This document shows positions 11,191-23,059 of a DNA stretch of 64,000 bases, one piece after another. Made by a program: the position numbers and the translations under genes. A model generated the notes under the pieces. The model saw only the letters and a list, made by a program, of their open reading frames with translations, ran no database searches and was not told the DNA's origin. The DNA is from Casuarina equisetifolia (lineage: Eukaryota; Streptophyta; Magnoliopsida; Fagales; Casuarinaceae), in the NCBI GenBank assembly GCA_028551475.1, contig CM052355.1:20053580-20117579 (forward strand), written 5' to 3'. The first letter of the stretch is position 1, and each line of letters starts with the position of its first letter.

Positions 11191-11920
11191 GCGTTTATAA
11201 GTGATGTAATTTGGTGGTGGGCAATGAGTGTGCTTTGGCTAGAACAAATTAGAGCAAAGACAGAAAAGATAAACAAAAATTATAGAATTCAAACAAGCTA
11301 GTAATAAGATAATTGTAAAGCACATGCAAAATGTAAAGGTGCAAGAAAGTTAAATGGCAATGGAATTTAAAGATAGAAGGTAAAGCACAAATTTAAAGAT
11401 GCAGGCACTGAAAGGCAAGGAAAGAAATACAGAAATTTAAAGCCAAGAAAAAGGTGTAAAAGTAAAAGCACAAAATGTAAAGAACAAGGAATTTAAAAGC
11501 TTGAAAGTAAAGATGTAAAGGCAAAAAGCTAAAATGATAGAAAAACTTATTTTCTTATCTCAAAGGTTTATATGCAAAATCATTTTTGAGTTTATCTTTA
11601 CTTACAAGTAAGTTGATAACCTCTATTTATAAAGAGTTAGGACACCATGACCAAAAAAAAAAAAGAAGACAAAATTAATGCGATTAATAAAGACCTTTTG
11701 GAACTTACAAAGTATTAAATGTAATGTTTTTGGAACTAACAAAAATAATAAATAATAGATTGCCTTGGACACTTGTCAAAATTGTTCTTTGTACAGTGTA
11801 ATTAGAATTTGCATCCTTATCCTTTGACTAATTGGATTAGGCCTTTAATTTGATTGGGCTTGGTCCCATCCACACCAATAAGTTTTGTGAATACATAGGT
11901 GTAATTGGTATCAAAGCACA
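11191..11920 (-). repeat. solo-LTR-like fragment, minus strand
   Basis: On the minus strand this segment has a TTTATAAATAGAGG box (near 11625) followed by a long pyrimidine-rich stretch of CTTTAC/CTTTCC-type words, ending in CACTCATTGCCC. The LTR of the inner gypsy at 35981-36712 has the same design: a CTATTTAAGG box, a run of TTTCCAG-type words, then CACTCCATTGCCC. I infer a related, diverged LTR. Both ends are unresolved, and no target duplication was found. Confidence 0.35.
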
Positions 11921-12099
11921 TTAGCTCTGAATACGAGAGGCAAAAGCTCTAACCAAAAGGATGAATCTATAAAGAAATTATACACAAAATTTGCTTGTGA
12001 TGAAGTGAAAATCTCAAGTCGTACTCAATAACGGCAGTGATGAGTAAGTCCATTTCCATGTTGGATTACATTTTCCATCCGCAACAGATGAAATCTTAT

Positions 12100-13250
12100 T
12101 ATATGATAAATTAGGATATCTGTAAGTGCTCGTTTTCTGTTTTCATATGCATGTTGAAGTTATGAAGGCGTCCTCAGCTTTAGCCAATCATGGTCTGTTT
12201 CTTTTGGGAATTGTAAAACCCACTGATGAAATTTCTGCCCAGAAAAAATCTGACAAGTGTCGGGAGCTTTCCAGTAAGACTTGTCTCCTGGTCTGGAAGG
12301 GTCTATTAAGCGAAGCATAGCCCTCTCTAACAATGCCGAGGATTTTCCGGATGTTTCTCGAATTTGACAAGGCAGAGAAGGGAACTCTTATGGAATTGGT
12401 TACTAACACAAGCAATGATGGTGTTGGTGGAGTTCGATGGGTAGATCAGAAAGCTCAATCATTTCCTCAGCAAGTTGATGGCTTTGTTCTTTCCCAAGTG
12501 CTTGTAAGGGCCACTTGGAAAGAAAAGTAAATCCGAAACTGCTCTTGCCGTTATAAAGATGGTGGCAACTTGAAGGGAACTTTTAAGGGCGGTAAAAGAA
12601 ACAAATCGCATAAGAAGAAGAAAGGAATTTTTTTTGATACTTGGTTCCATTAAACTCTTATCGACCACTGGTAGTCTTTTGGGCTTTGGTAGACACAGCT
12701 TATCTGCCTTCCATTAGGATAAATCTTATCTATGCTTTTGTTTTGGACCAATGTGGACACACCCTTTTGTTTTCGGAAATGGAGACGTTATTTTGTGTAT
12801 GACTTGGTTAGCAGACAATGGATGGTTTATTCCAAACTTTGGCTTGTGTGCTGCTGGCTGATGCTTCTTTTCTGTACTCCTGTTCTTAATGCTGAGGTTG
12901 TTCTAAGTGTGAGAGAATCAACGGAAAATCGTCTTAGGTTTTAGCACAAACGGTTAGGCAACGTTTCAACATAAGAACGGACATGTTGATTGAGCATGAT
13001 ATCCTCGTTGACTTAAATCTTTCTTATTTTGGAACTCATTAATTGTGTTAATGGGAAGCTCCCCGCTGAAACCAGAAAACAAAAGGTCAGAAGTGGGGAC
13101 GTTTTGGGCTCAAAGCATACTTGGCAAAAGTTGGAATTTTGGGGTTTAGATTTGAACAAAAAAGAAATGGTATAAACTTGGTTGACATGTTTACAGGAAT
13201 TCTTGAAGTTGTATTCAAGAAACTCTATTCAGATAAATAAAGAAATTGCT
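12100..13250. other. unassigned segment, less AT-rich, no intact gene
   Basis: The base composition is noticeably less AT-rich than the DNA on either side, and several frames of 60-75 codons occur on both strands (for example 12333-12530 plus and 12188-12415 minus). None resembles a known protein. It could be a decayed gene, a non-coding transcript or an unknown repeat. I do not assign a function. Confidence 0.3.
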
Positions 13251-14760
13251 ACTCAAAAAGATACCTTTGAAACTATTAAAAGACTCATCTCCTCCCTTAA
13301 AACAAATTTGTAAGGAAGACAAATACTCTAAGTACAATATACAAATTTCTTAGAAATGTGGAACACCAAATTTTAATTAAAACTAAATCTTAAACAAGCA
13401 ATGGACTCTAGTTTATTATTGTTTCTCTAGAGGGTTGTTCCTAGGTCTTAGGCTTCGTAAGTGCTAATCTAAACGTGTGAAATAGCCCAAAAGGATCTGG
13501 GCCCACGAAGAAACCCAGTTCACGTTTAAGAGGCTGGATCCATGTGGGAGAAATGAGCTCAGTCCTTGTGGAACTCAGAGAAGAACAGTAGAGTCAACGG
13601 TGAGGAATTTGCGGTTTTCGATGTCGTTCAGCTGAAGGATCAATAAAGAGAATTTTCTCTTGTGAACCTTCCTCACAGAACGAACAGCCTGCCAAAACTT
13701 TTATCATCCGAATCCTTACTCGAACACGATGGTCAGCCTCCGGGGAAGGCCCAATAAGGGGACTTTAGCCCATTTGATTAAGTTTTAATATTAAGCTTAT
13801 TTAAATAAACGAGATTGAATAATTTTAGGAGAATGTCCAAAATTTAATTGATGTAAAAGTACAAAACTTAGTTGTTTTGATAATCTAATACTCAATCGTT
13901 GTAAGAGTCCAAAATTCATTGTTTTGGGATTTTAAAATTGCTCGTATTGAATTAGGAGTTAGATCTATTTAATAGGAAGTAAAAATAAGATAATAGGTAA
14001 ACAATTTTGTAATGGAAACCTAACTCTTCCTACAATTTGAGCGCAAATTTTTTTGTGACAAATACTAATAACATATTTGGAACATCTTAGCAAACTAAAC
14101 CAAACATCTTTTAAGTTATTTGACATGCAATCTGCCATAAAAGGTGATGGACCATTTACCTTTCAATGCCCTTAAAGATGATACTGAGAAACTTTAGTAT
14201 TGCCAGTCACATTTACTTTTAAGTTGTTGGCAGTATAATATATCTTGAAATACATACACGATATGATATTGCTTATATTATTAATGTATTAAAAATATAC
14301 TTTAGAGAGCTTAGTTTTCAGTCGCTAGAAATCTAGACGACAAGTCGGCACTAGAAGTTTTTTGTTGACATACTCATGATCCAAAATCTTTGATTTGCTT
14401 TATTTAAGACAAGTAGTTAAGATTTGTATTGAGAGTGGGGGTCTTATATCTCTGTGTATCTATGATTGTAGACTAGGTTCCTCTATGTTGTCATGCACAC
14501 ATCTCTATCATCTATGGCATTAAAGATGTTATGACGTTATGCATTTGAATTTAATCTTGATGGATTGTTAGGAAAATAAGTGTTAATAACTACAGTATGA
14601 TTCCTCTTCCCATTGTAAATCTAAACAATGATGCATTCTACTGGTGCATTGTTAACTTAACTAGGCACTTGGAAAACATAGTAATGGTTTGAGATGCTTG
14701 CTTGCATTTTGAACCATTGTTGTTGAATGACTTATGCTATTGCATTTGCTTCCTTATAAT
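13251..14760. other. intergenic DNA with a GC-richer patch at about 13480-13790
   Basis: Mostly AT-rich. The patch at 13480-13790 (AATAGCCCAAAAGGATCTGG to GGGGACTTTAGCCC) stands out by composition and looks like part of an LTR or leader, but I found no partner or boundary. Confidence 0.3.
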
Positions 14761-15045
14761 TGAGAAACTGGTGGTTGGAATTTGTTGAAAAAATAAAAAA
14801 TAGTAAATACCCTAAAAACTATAGGAAATTTCTATTTCAAAATTGATTGAAAAGAATTGATTACAACACATGATTATATAGGGGTTTAAGTTGGTCTAAT
14901 ACAAGGATAAATTTACCTAGAACTCTAGATAAGGTTGAGCTAGATAAGATTTAGATTTCTTGGCTAATTCATTTGGATGTGCAACATGGTCTTCATTTGT
15001 TTGTTTGGATCATGAATCAAGTCTCCTAGCCCATTTCTTTAATGC
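14761..15045 (-). repeat. 3' LTR of copia-4
   Basis: Begins TGAGAAACTGGTGG on the plus strand and aligns with 20203-20530. It is shorter because the other copy carries an extra segment of about 50 bases that repeats a nearby motif (GGAACTCTAGAT). Confidence 0.7.
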
Positions 15046-15382
15046 CTTTCCCTTTTTGCCTCCCCCCTCCCTTGGGAGCAAGTTGATAGGGTGGTTTGCA
15101 TAGTAAGCTTGGACTTAAAGAATTTGAAACTAAGGGAAGAGAGACCTTTAGTAAAGATGTTAGTTGATTGATAGAGGAGTGGAAATGAATAAGCAATTGC
15201 CTTTAAGCAACCCATTCATAAATAAAGTGATAGATAATTTTAACTTGTTTGATATGACCATGAAGGAGTGGATTTGCAGTGAGATGATAAGCAAGTAAAT
15301 TGTCACATTGTGTAAGGAAGTGTGCCAAGGTAACATGAAGATCTATAAAGAGTGCCTTAATTTGAATAAGATACATGACAAT

Positions 15383-15705
15383 TGATAACTTTGTATTTTA
15401 TAGAGTTATTATGATTAGTTTAGAAAATATCTGATATAGTATTTATTAAATTATAGTTACATTTGTTTATAATTATGCAACTTGTGTTGTTTTATGTAGC
15501 AAACTCCAAAAAGAAGGGAATGAAGCAAAATAGAAGAAAGAGAAGGTTTGTTGTCACACATGTGGGGAAACTTAAGTGAGAAGGAAAAAAGAAAAAAAAA
15601 GAAAAAGAAAGTAAAAAGTAAAAGAAGAGAATTGTCGGGTGCATTATCTGGAGGCAAGTGTGAAATATCGAGCAAAGAAAGGGAGAGTCTATTATCATCG
15701 AAGAG

Positions 15706-15758
<53 letters not shown>

Positions 15759-17041
15759 AAAGCAAAACACAAAGCATTATCAGAGTATCGCTAGAGTGAG
15801 GGCATTGTTAGAGGCTCAAGGATTGCACACAATAATGTGGGTCTCAGAGAGGAGTGACGGTTATGCAAATGCTTATTGTTTGCCCTTCATTATCTCTAGT
15901 GATGACCTACTCCATTTTTTGGTGGTTTTTTGGGCATTTTCTAGCGAAGAGGAAGCATATCTGCCCTCCTAGTGTGATTTCCAATAATTATGCAATAACA
16001 GTGTGCGATTTCATGGTGGTTTCTAGCAAAGAATGGTGAATGCTATTTGAGCTTTCTTCATTAGATCTATGCGTTTCTAAGGCAAATTTAGGTGATTTCT
16101 CAACATATTGGCACTCCATGGATTATGATCTACAATTTTCGGCATTTTTTATGAAGAATGGTGGTGGTGCATGGTGATGGTGCGTGAAAATGCGTGTTGG
16201 CTTGTCTTCTTCCCCTTTTTTGGACAACTTTTTCTCCTTTTCTTGATATGCATATTTGTCCAAACTTTCTTTAAATTGAAGACATTTTGGTGACAACTTT
16301 CATGTTTTTAATTTAGAGAATATTTTGTTCAACTTCTATCATTTTTTTTGTTTGTGTAAATATGATGTTTTAGTTTATCTTGTTAAAGCTACGATGTAAT
16401 TTGATTATAATGGCATGAAAGTATGATTATTATGTTTTGTAAGATATTCTATGAATGTGAAGTTACATGTTACTGAGCTTAATGCATTTAAGTGATTAGC
16501 TATCACTTATGAGTTAATTTGCATGTTAGAAACCGATAAGAAATGACATGAAGTTGCTTCTTGTAATGTGCAACCATAGATTAATATAGATAGACATATA
16601 CCATGTGGTTTGTGTGGCTTTAGGTGTAAACTAGAATATTCATAAATCTTAATGCACTTAATTAATTTCAATTCACATGTAGAACTATAGTAAGTTAATG
16701 AGCTAAGTAAGTTCATTATATCTAGACATAGTATAGTAAATAAATAAGAAAAGTTTGCCATCATAGAAGTAGAATCAATCTTACAAGCATAAATGATTGA
16801 CATTCGTGCCTAGTAACTAGGTGAAATTGGATGCTCTAGCATGTTTTGTTAGTCAAGTTTAGGTTAAATTTAGTGGTTTAATCCATGTTTTACCATTTTA
16901 ATTTGCTAGATAAACTTTAAAAACTTTTCATTGTTAGTAATCAGTTAGCCTAGTAATCATCAATCGCTGTAGGACGATATCTTACTCATTATTATATTAC
17001 TTGTTTAAAATGTATATTTGCATGTAGGATTTCACTGAATA
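15383..17041 (+). repeat. LTR-like repeat, A type, inserted in copia-4
   Basis: It starts TGATAACT and ends near CACTGAATA, and shares both ends with the repeat at 46000-47250 (there in minus orientation). The shared 3' end includes GTTAGTAATCAGTTAG, a GACGATA-type word and TATTACTTG. Its first 950 bases differ from that copy but match the inverted inner part of the repeat at 49887-51090. It splits the copia-4 RNase H coding remains: family motifs lie on both sides, at 17042-17100 and 15050-15380. A clean target duplication is not visible (ACAAT against ATAGT). Most likely it is a solo LTR of a large gypsy-type element. Confidence 0.6.
15709..15755. repeat. (GA)n microsatellite
   Basis: About 23 GA units inside the A-type repeat. 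The related copy near 50270 has only a short GA stretch, so the tract expanded after the copies separated. Frames of Leu-Ser repeats on the minus strand here are an artefact. Confidence 0.9.
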
Positions 17042-20000
17042 ATAGTGTTAGCACGACATTTAAATTTTGCTTCAATACTATATTAAGAGATGGTGTGTTG
17101 TTTGTGTGAACACTAAGAAATCAAGTTGGGCCCAAAGAATGACAAAATCTACAATAAAACGTTGATCTACTTTGTCACAAACTCAACTAGCATCCTAGTA
17201 GGCATGGAAAGCAATGGAGTATTATCCAATGAGAATGGCACCATGTCTATTTGTGTTTGTGAGATAGCAAAGAATCATCTTAACACGCTACTAATGAAGT
17301 TTCACAAAAGAGTGCATGTGTTAACAAGCAGTATTAACAACATAGGCATTTTTTGGATAAGTAAGCACCAAGTATTAGAAAGTCCTACCAATGCAACAAT
17401 AGTGGGTAGGATTTAAAAGAAGTTCACCATCTTGTCTATCTAGAGTGAATTTGGGGAACACATAGTGGATACTAACTAAGTGGCACCCATGTTGGCATGA
17501 ATAATAATCTTTAATGCATATTTCGCCTAATGTAACAAGAGGCCCTAAGATTTGGGTTAAACTTCCACACCAAGGAAATAATGTATAGCACCAAGATCTT
17601 TAATTGTAGACTCCTCTTGAAGCTAATTCATAAAAGTGGTTAAATTATGCATTGGGAGACCTAGTGAGTATGATATTATCCACATAAATAATAGACAAAT
17701 ATTTTAATGCTATGTGTGAAGAATAAAGAAAGATGAATACGCTTTAGAGATAATAAATTCTAGTTGCATTAAAAAGCCATTCAGGCAATTATACAAACCT
17801 TAAGGAGTTTGTTTGAAACTACAGAGAAAATGGTGAAGATGAAAGACATGTTGGAGTCAATTAGGATCCATAAAACCAAATGGTTAAGCCATGTAAACAT
17901 TTTTAAATAATTGCTTATGTAGAAAGACTTTCTTAATATCAAGTTGATAAAGATGTCATCCTTAAGAATAAGCCAATGCAAGAATAGTGCAAATAGTGAA
18001 AGGTTTAACAAGGCTAAAAGTTTAATTAAAATCAATTTTTGATTATTGATGAAAGTCTTTGGTAATTGATTGAGCTTATACCTTTCTAAAGTGCCATTAC
18101 AATGAAGTTTCACCTTAGAAACCCATTTACAATTAATAGGAAAAGCATACTTAGGTGGAGGAACAAGTTTCCATGTTTAGTTTTGAATAAGAACATTATA
18201 TTCATCAACCATAACACCAAGCTGGTGAGGATCTTTGGATGCCTATGTGAAACAAGTAGATTTAGGGTAGGGGTGAGTGGCAATAATGAAGGCATAAGTA
18301 TGATTGCAAGTTATGGCTTTTTGTGCAATAGTGTCACCTTTTAGGTGAGTAACCATAGAATGTGAGGAAGGTAGTAGGGGAGATGGAGAGGTGGTGAGGG
18401 AGAAGGTAAATAATAAAAAGGCTAGAGGAGGTGAGATAAGTGGATTAGACTTAGAAGTGTTGGAAAAGGGAGAATGTCGTTAATGGTGGAGCAAGTGTAT
18501 TAGGAAGATGTAATGGAATGCTTTCTAATGGTAGAAGGGCCTCCCCTTCTAGCATTAGCAGTGAAGGGTGGAAGGGGAGGGGGGTCTAAAGGGTGCATTT
18601 CATTAAATCTAGCATTAGCAATGATGTAGGTTTTGTCAATGGACAGTGAGTAACACTGGTAACCTTTGTAGCCTAGGAGATATTTAAGGAAAATGCAAGA
18701 AAACTATTAGGGTTCAAGTTTATGGTCCATAAAAGGGTGAAGATAAGGAAAGACAAAACAATCAAATGTTTTTAGGTGGGAGATGTCATATGCTTCACCA
18801 AAAAATGTATTCTATGGGAAAACATGATTTAATGTTGGTACAAGGAGACAATTGATTAAGTAAATAGTAGTCTTAAAAGCAAAATCCTACAAATGAAGAT
18901 GAATTTAGGCAATGATTAATTGTGGATAAATTTTGTAAAGCCACCTTGATAAGGAGCATATGGATTAGAAACACATTAATGAATGCCATGAGTAACAAGA
19001 CAACGACAAAAGTGAAGGGAGGTAAATTTAACAATGCCATCACATTGAATAGATTTGATGCTAAAAGTAAATTATTTTTTAACAAAATAAGGAAATTTCT
19101 AAAATGAAGAGAAAAACTAAGCATTAATAGTTAAAGGATAAAAATGTGAAAATTTAAAGAAATCATTAATAACATAAATATAATATTTATGACCTTAATA
19201 TGACCTTATAAGAGAAGGACCACATATATCAAAATGAACTAGTTCTAAAAGGACTTGGGATTTATTTTAAGTGAGAGGATGATAAGGGTGATGACTTTTA
19301 CTCATGTGACAAACCATACAAGAGGCAGGAGTATATAAAAAAAAAAACTAGTAAAAGTATATTGCAATAATTTGGTGATTGTAGGGAAGGCTACATGATC
19401 AAGACGTTGATGCCAAAGTGATAAATCAAAAGGTAGTGGAGGTAATGAGGGTAAAAGGTGGTGAGTCATCTAATTGTGGAAGGTAGTAAAGACCTTGATT
19501 AGTAATGCCACCTAGAAGGATCTTGCTAGAGCAAAGACTCTTTGTAATGAAGTTGTTAGCATAAAATAATAAAATATAATGATTATCAAAAGTAAATTTG
19601 GATACTATTTTTGATGATTGAAAGAATAACTATGACATTATTAAGTTTGATATTAGGAGATAAAATAATGTTACCTATGTGAATGATAGGAAGGACATTA
19701 TTAAGTTTGTTAAGTGTTGGATCTCCATTTGGCAAGGTAGCTCAACCATGGTCTTGGCAACATATTCCATTACTAGAGTAAACCACATGACAACTAAGGA
19801 GGTAAGCCATGAGATGTTGGTGATGATTGGTGGTATGGCAATGCTTAAGATCTATCCAAAGGCCATCGAATTATGGATTAACCAATCTTGAAAAGCTAGA
19901 TTCAGGTCATGGGTCACTTTGTTGTCAAACTTTATTTGCTCAATTTTAATGGGCAAACCATGGGAGGGAACCATTGATGATGGGCATAAGGCAATTAGCC

Positions 20001-20190
20001 ATCAAGAAAGGAATGATCTAAGCTTACCAAACCAAGTAATTATCATTCTCTAGGCAAATGTTGGTGTGGGTTTGTATTTGTGAAAGGTGGGGATGGGTTT
20101 TGTTAGGTTAAAGCCTATATGAAGGTGCTTAAGGTTGAAGTGGTGGAGCTAGAGGATGCCATGGAGGTTGAGGGCTTACACCATTTGGAT
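17042..20190 (-). pseudogene. copia-4 gag-pol remains
   Basis: On the minus strand a gag start (MASSSSTTSTLSTF) lies just after the primer-binding site near 20150. RT remains occur at 17780-18280 (WKLVPPPKYAFPINCKWVSK, then YVDN near 17670 in place of YVDD), and an RNase H beginning lies near 17060-17110. Frames shift repeatedly and stops are frequent. The integrase region between is too degraded to delimit. Confidence 0.75.
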
Positions 20191-20202
20191 TTGATACCAA
20201 AT

Positions 20203-20530
20203 TGAGAAATTGGTGGTTGGAATTTGCTAGAAAATAAAAAAACAATGAAGACCCTAAAAACTATAGGAAATTTCTTTTTCAAAATTAACTAAAAATAATA
20301 GATTATAACACTTGATTAGAAAGGTGTTTAAGTTAGTTTAATACACAAATGAATTTGCTTAGGACTCTAGATGGGATTAAGCTAAATAAGATTTGGATTT
20401 GCTTGGAACTCTAGATATAATTAAGCTAGATGAGATTTGAATTTGCATTGATTTGTTTGGATGTGCAACTAGGTCTTTGTTGGTTTGTTTGGATCATGAA
20501 ATGAATCTCTAGGCTGACTCCTTTAATACT
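20203..20530 (-). repeat. 5' LTR of copia-4
   Basis: Partner of 14761-15045. It starts TGAGAAATTGGTGG on the plus strand, directly beside the primer-binding-site complement. The outer end is approximate. Confidence 0.65.
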
Positions 20531-21899
20531 TACTTGATTTGAAGCTTGGACATCATTTCCTTCGAATCAGGGTTGTAGTGGACAAGTGTTGTAGCTAGAA
20601 ACTTTATATAGGCTAAGAGAAAAAATGAGAACATTGCAAATTATGCTAACATGTTATTTAGAAAAATTGTAGAGAAAAACTATAAGAACTCTATTTGCTT
20701 TCCTCTTTTTATATCTTGGCTTATCCATTTATTGTAATAATTCAATGAGTTTGATTTAATAATCTCAAAAAAATTTGCAACGCTTTTCAAGCATTTATCT
20801 GCATAATGATACAAGAACTTTGATAGAAATTGTTCAAAGACTTATTTCTTATCTTAAAATTAGTTTGTAAAAGAAAGAAACATTTTCATATATAAGGAAC
20901 ATAACATCCAATATGTTAATAATAAAATATATACATCAAATTTTAATATTCTTCTCATCTCTAATTTGGAGAAATATGTTTTACAAGGACTTGCTTAATT
21001 TACAAGTAAAAGACTATCTTATTCAAAATTTATATTCTAATATCATATTAGACGGCTAATTTTTTTCTTAAAATAAAATTGTGAAAAAGAATTCATTCAT
21101 ATATATAAATCAAAACAGAAAAATAATCAGCAATTTTAAACACAAATTAATTTCAATGTAAGCTATGCATTTATCTCCAATAACGGCACTGTAATGTCAA
21201 ATGGTAATACGGAGCTTCCGAACTGATAATCCATCAACTGGCTTGTTACACAAATTGATACAGCATAAACGCTGCATAAAGGATTCTCCGCTATCTTTTG
21301 ACCATCCTTTAGAGTAACGAGTGCGCCATCTCAAACCGAATATCTCACATGGAAACGGAAAACCCACACAATTCAAAATTTAATTTCATCATCCCACCAC
21401 ATAGTGATGCAATTAAAAAAAAAATGCAATTCACATATAGGTTATTGTTGTATGAGATTTTTTTTTTTTAACGAAACTTATACCGTTTTAGTTTGTGAAT
21501 CTAAGTAAAGAGTAAAAGGTAAAAAGTAAAATTGCCTAACTTTTTCCAATAAGTTTGAATCAGCAGTAGTACTTTAGCCTCTCTTTTTGGGCGAGGAAGT
21601 ATGGTGTTAAATTTAAGACTAAAAAGTGTTAAATAGTATTTATTCCTGAGTGAACTGAACACTTAAACTAAAAACAGAAGTTATTACTTTTTCGGCAATT
21701 CATTTACCAAATTCGACGAAGAGGAGGCTCAGCTTGGCCAAAACGAGAAAAAGGACCAATAGAAGGCTCCGGAAAAAGGGTACTGAAAAATGAGCTTTCT
21801 AAGAACAGAAAGAGGAGACGAAAAGATACGGCGAGTGTGGGGATTATATATCCGCAAAAGCGAGTAAGAGCAGAAACCGTAAAACAAATCGCAATCATA
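20531..21899. other. intergenic DNA upstream of the PEPKR2-like kinase
   Basis: AT-rich to about 21500 with no element recognised. From about 21700 the composition becomes balanced, which may mark the start of the promoter of the downstream kinase gene. Confidence 0.4.
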
Positions 21900-22134
21900 C
21901 TACCAGTGATTAAACAAAATTAGAGTCTGTCTTGAAGTCCGAGAAAGGTCTTCCGATTCAAACAACAGAAGCCAAGTAATAACATCCGCAGCAACAAAAG
22001 TGGGCATTGGCTGGAACTCGCACAGGAGACCAAAGCAGAGCCCCACCCACAGAAGGGTCTGCCTTGAGGAGGCAGAGGAATCCCACTGCTCCAACGGGCC
22101 TCTTCGTACGTGGTCCTCACCTCTCGCTCTCTCG

Positions 22135-22141
<7 letters not shown>

Positions 22142-22197
<56 letters not shown>
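22142..22197. repeat. (CT)n microsatellite in the kinase leader
   Basis: About 28 uninterrupted CT units on the sense strand of the kinase gene, preceded by imperfect CT/CG words. CT tracts near plant transcription starts are common and can bind GAGA-type (BPC) factors. Serine-leucine frames read from it are not genes. Confidence 0.9.
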
Positions 22198-22290
22198 GTA
22201 CTTGTCCCTCAATTTTGGAATGTGGGTTTTGCTTATGCTTGACTGGATTGTTGGATGGGAATAGTTGGATCTGGGTTCTTTGTTTGTCAG

Positions 22291-22748
22291 GTAGGTAATG
22301 GGTTGTACTGAGTTTCCTTGTTCTTTTTGGTTTAGGGTTTTTTAAGCTGACGGCTTTTGGTGCTTTTGTTCTTGGGAGTTGATTTGGGTTCTTGAAGTGC
22401 TGTTGGCGTGTTAAAAGGTTTCTATTGGAAATATTGGATACTTTTGACAAAAGACGGAACCCTATTCCTTGTTTTACTTCATTGTTAGTTTCGGAGAAAT
22501 TTAGAGACTTTGAGATTTACGAATGAGAAGACGACAAAAAAGAGAAAATCTATTTTAGGAACTGGTTTTCATTCTGTTCTGAGCTCGATTTGGAGCTTGA
22601 CATGTTCATTCCTTTAATGATTTTAATGGTCTGTCCAGTATTTTACCTAATTATGCCTTCTCCATTAAGTTTTCTGTTCTTTTGTAGTATAATCTAAAAG
22701 GAATGGATTATTGATCCGAGTTTCATCCCATTTTTGAATGCTTTGCAG
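22291..22748 (+). other. probable 5'UTR intron of the kinase gene
   Basis: Bounded by CAG|GTAGGT and TTTGCAG|AT, close to the plant consensus. It contains T-rich stretches before the acceptor. Inferred from splice sites only. Confidence 0.55.
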
Positions 22749-23059
22749 ATCCAGTTGATCGGGTCGGGATTGAGGGCAAGGAGTTCAAGCTTTTGTGGTC
22801 TTTTAAGGTGGTATCGTGTTCTTCAAGGTAGGCCTCGTTGTCAACAACTTTCTGGAGAAGCTTTTCAGGTTTGACCTGAAATGTGGTCACGTTGAACAGA
22901 ATTCAAACGAAGGGCAGGGAAAAGACAACGAATATTTTGACTTGAAATTTTTGGGTAAGATTCGGGGAGAATGAATTTGGAATAAGAAGAGGAGAACAGA
23001 AGCATAGTCTGAGATGCTGGTTGGTATCTTTTGATTGTGTTTGTGGGCAGCAAATTGCT

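Larger units (their letters stand above)
14761..20530 (-). mobile_element. copia-4: decayed minus-strand Ty1/copia element
   Basis: Related sequences at 14761 to about 15045 and 20203 to about 20530 are its LTRs. On the minus strand a TTTGGTATCAA primer-binding site lies next to the right one (20191-20202), and a purine tract (plus strand CCTCCC, near 15060) lies next to the left one. Between them, minus-strand remains of gag, RT and RNase H can be followed. The RNase H region is split by an unrelated LTR-like repeat at 15383-17041. All frames are broken. The outer target duplication was not resolved. Confidence 0.8.
21900..23059 (+). promoter_or_regulatory. promoter and 5' leader of the PEPKR2-like kinase
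   Basis: Balanced-composition DNA with a long CT tract at 22142-22197 precedes the coding start. A strong donor (TTTGTCAG|GTAGGT at 22290/22291) and a strong acceptor (CTTTGCAG, ending 22748) suggest a 5'UTR intron of 458 bases. The leader has several short upstream ATGs in other frames, for example at 23014. The transcription start is not determined; it could lie just upstream of the CT tract. Confidence 0.5.

Noticed and set aside
11905-11920. GGTATCAAAGCAC as a plus-strand primer-binding site
   Set aside because: The adjacent LTR-like segment reads on the minus strand, so the site would be on the wrong side; kept only as a coincidence.
15457-15799. Long overlapping frames on both strands made of Leu-Ser or Arg-Glu repeats
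   Set aside because: They are translations of the GA microsatellite inside an LTR-like repeat, with no protein family match.
21920-22450. A 176-codon minus-strand frame and plus-strand Ser/Leu frames
   Set aside because: They cross the CT tract of the kinase leader and have low-complexity Arg-Glu or Leu-Ser cores; they overlap the probable 5'UTR of the kinase.
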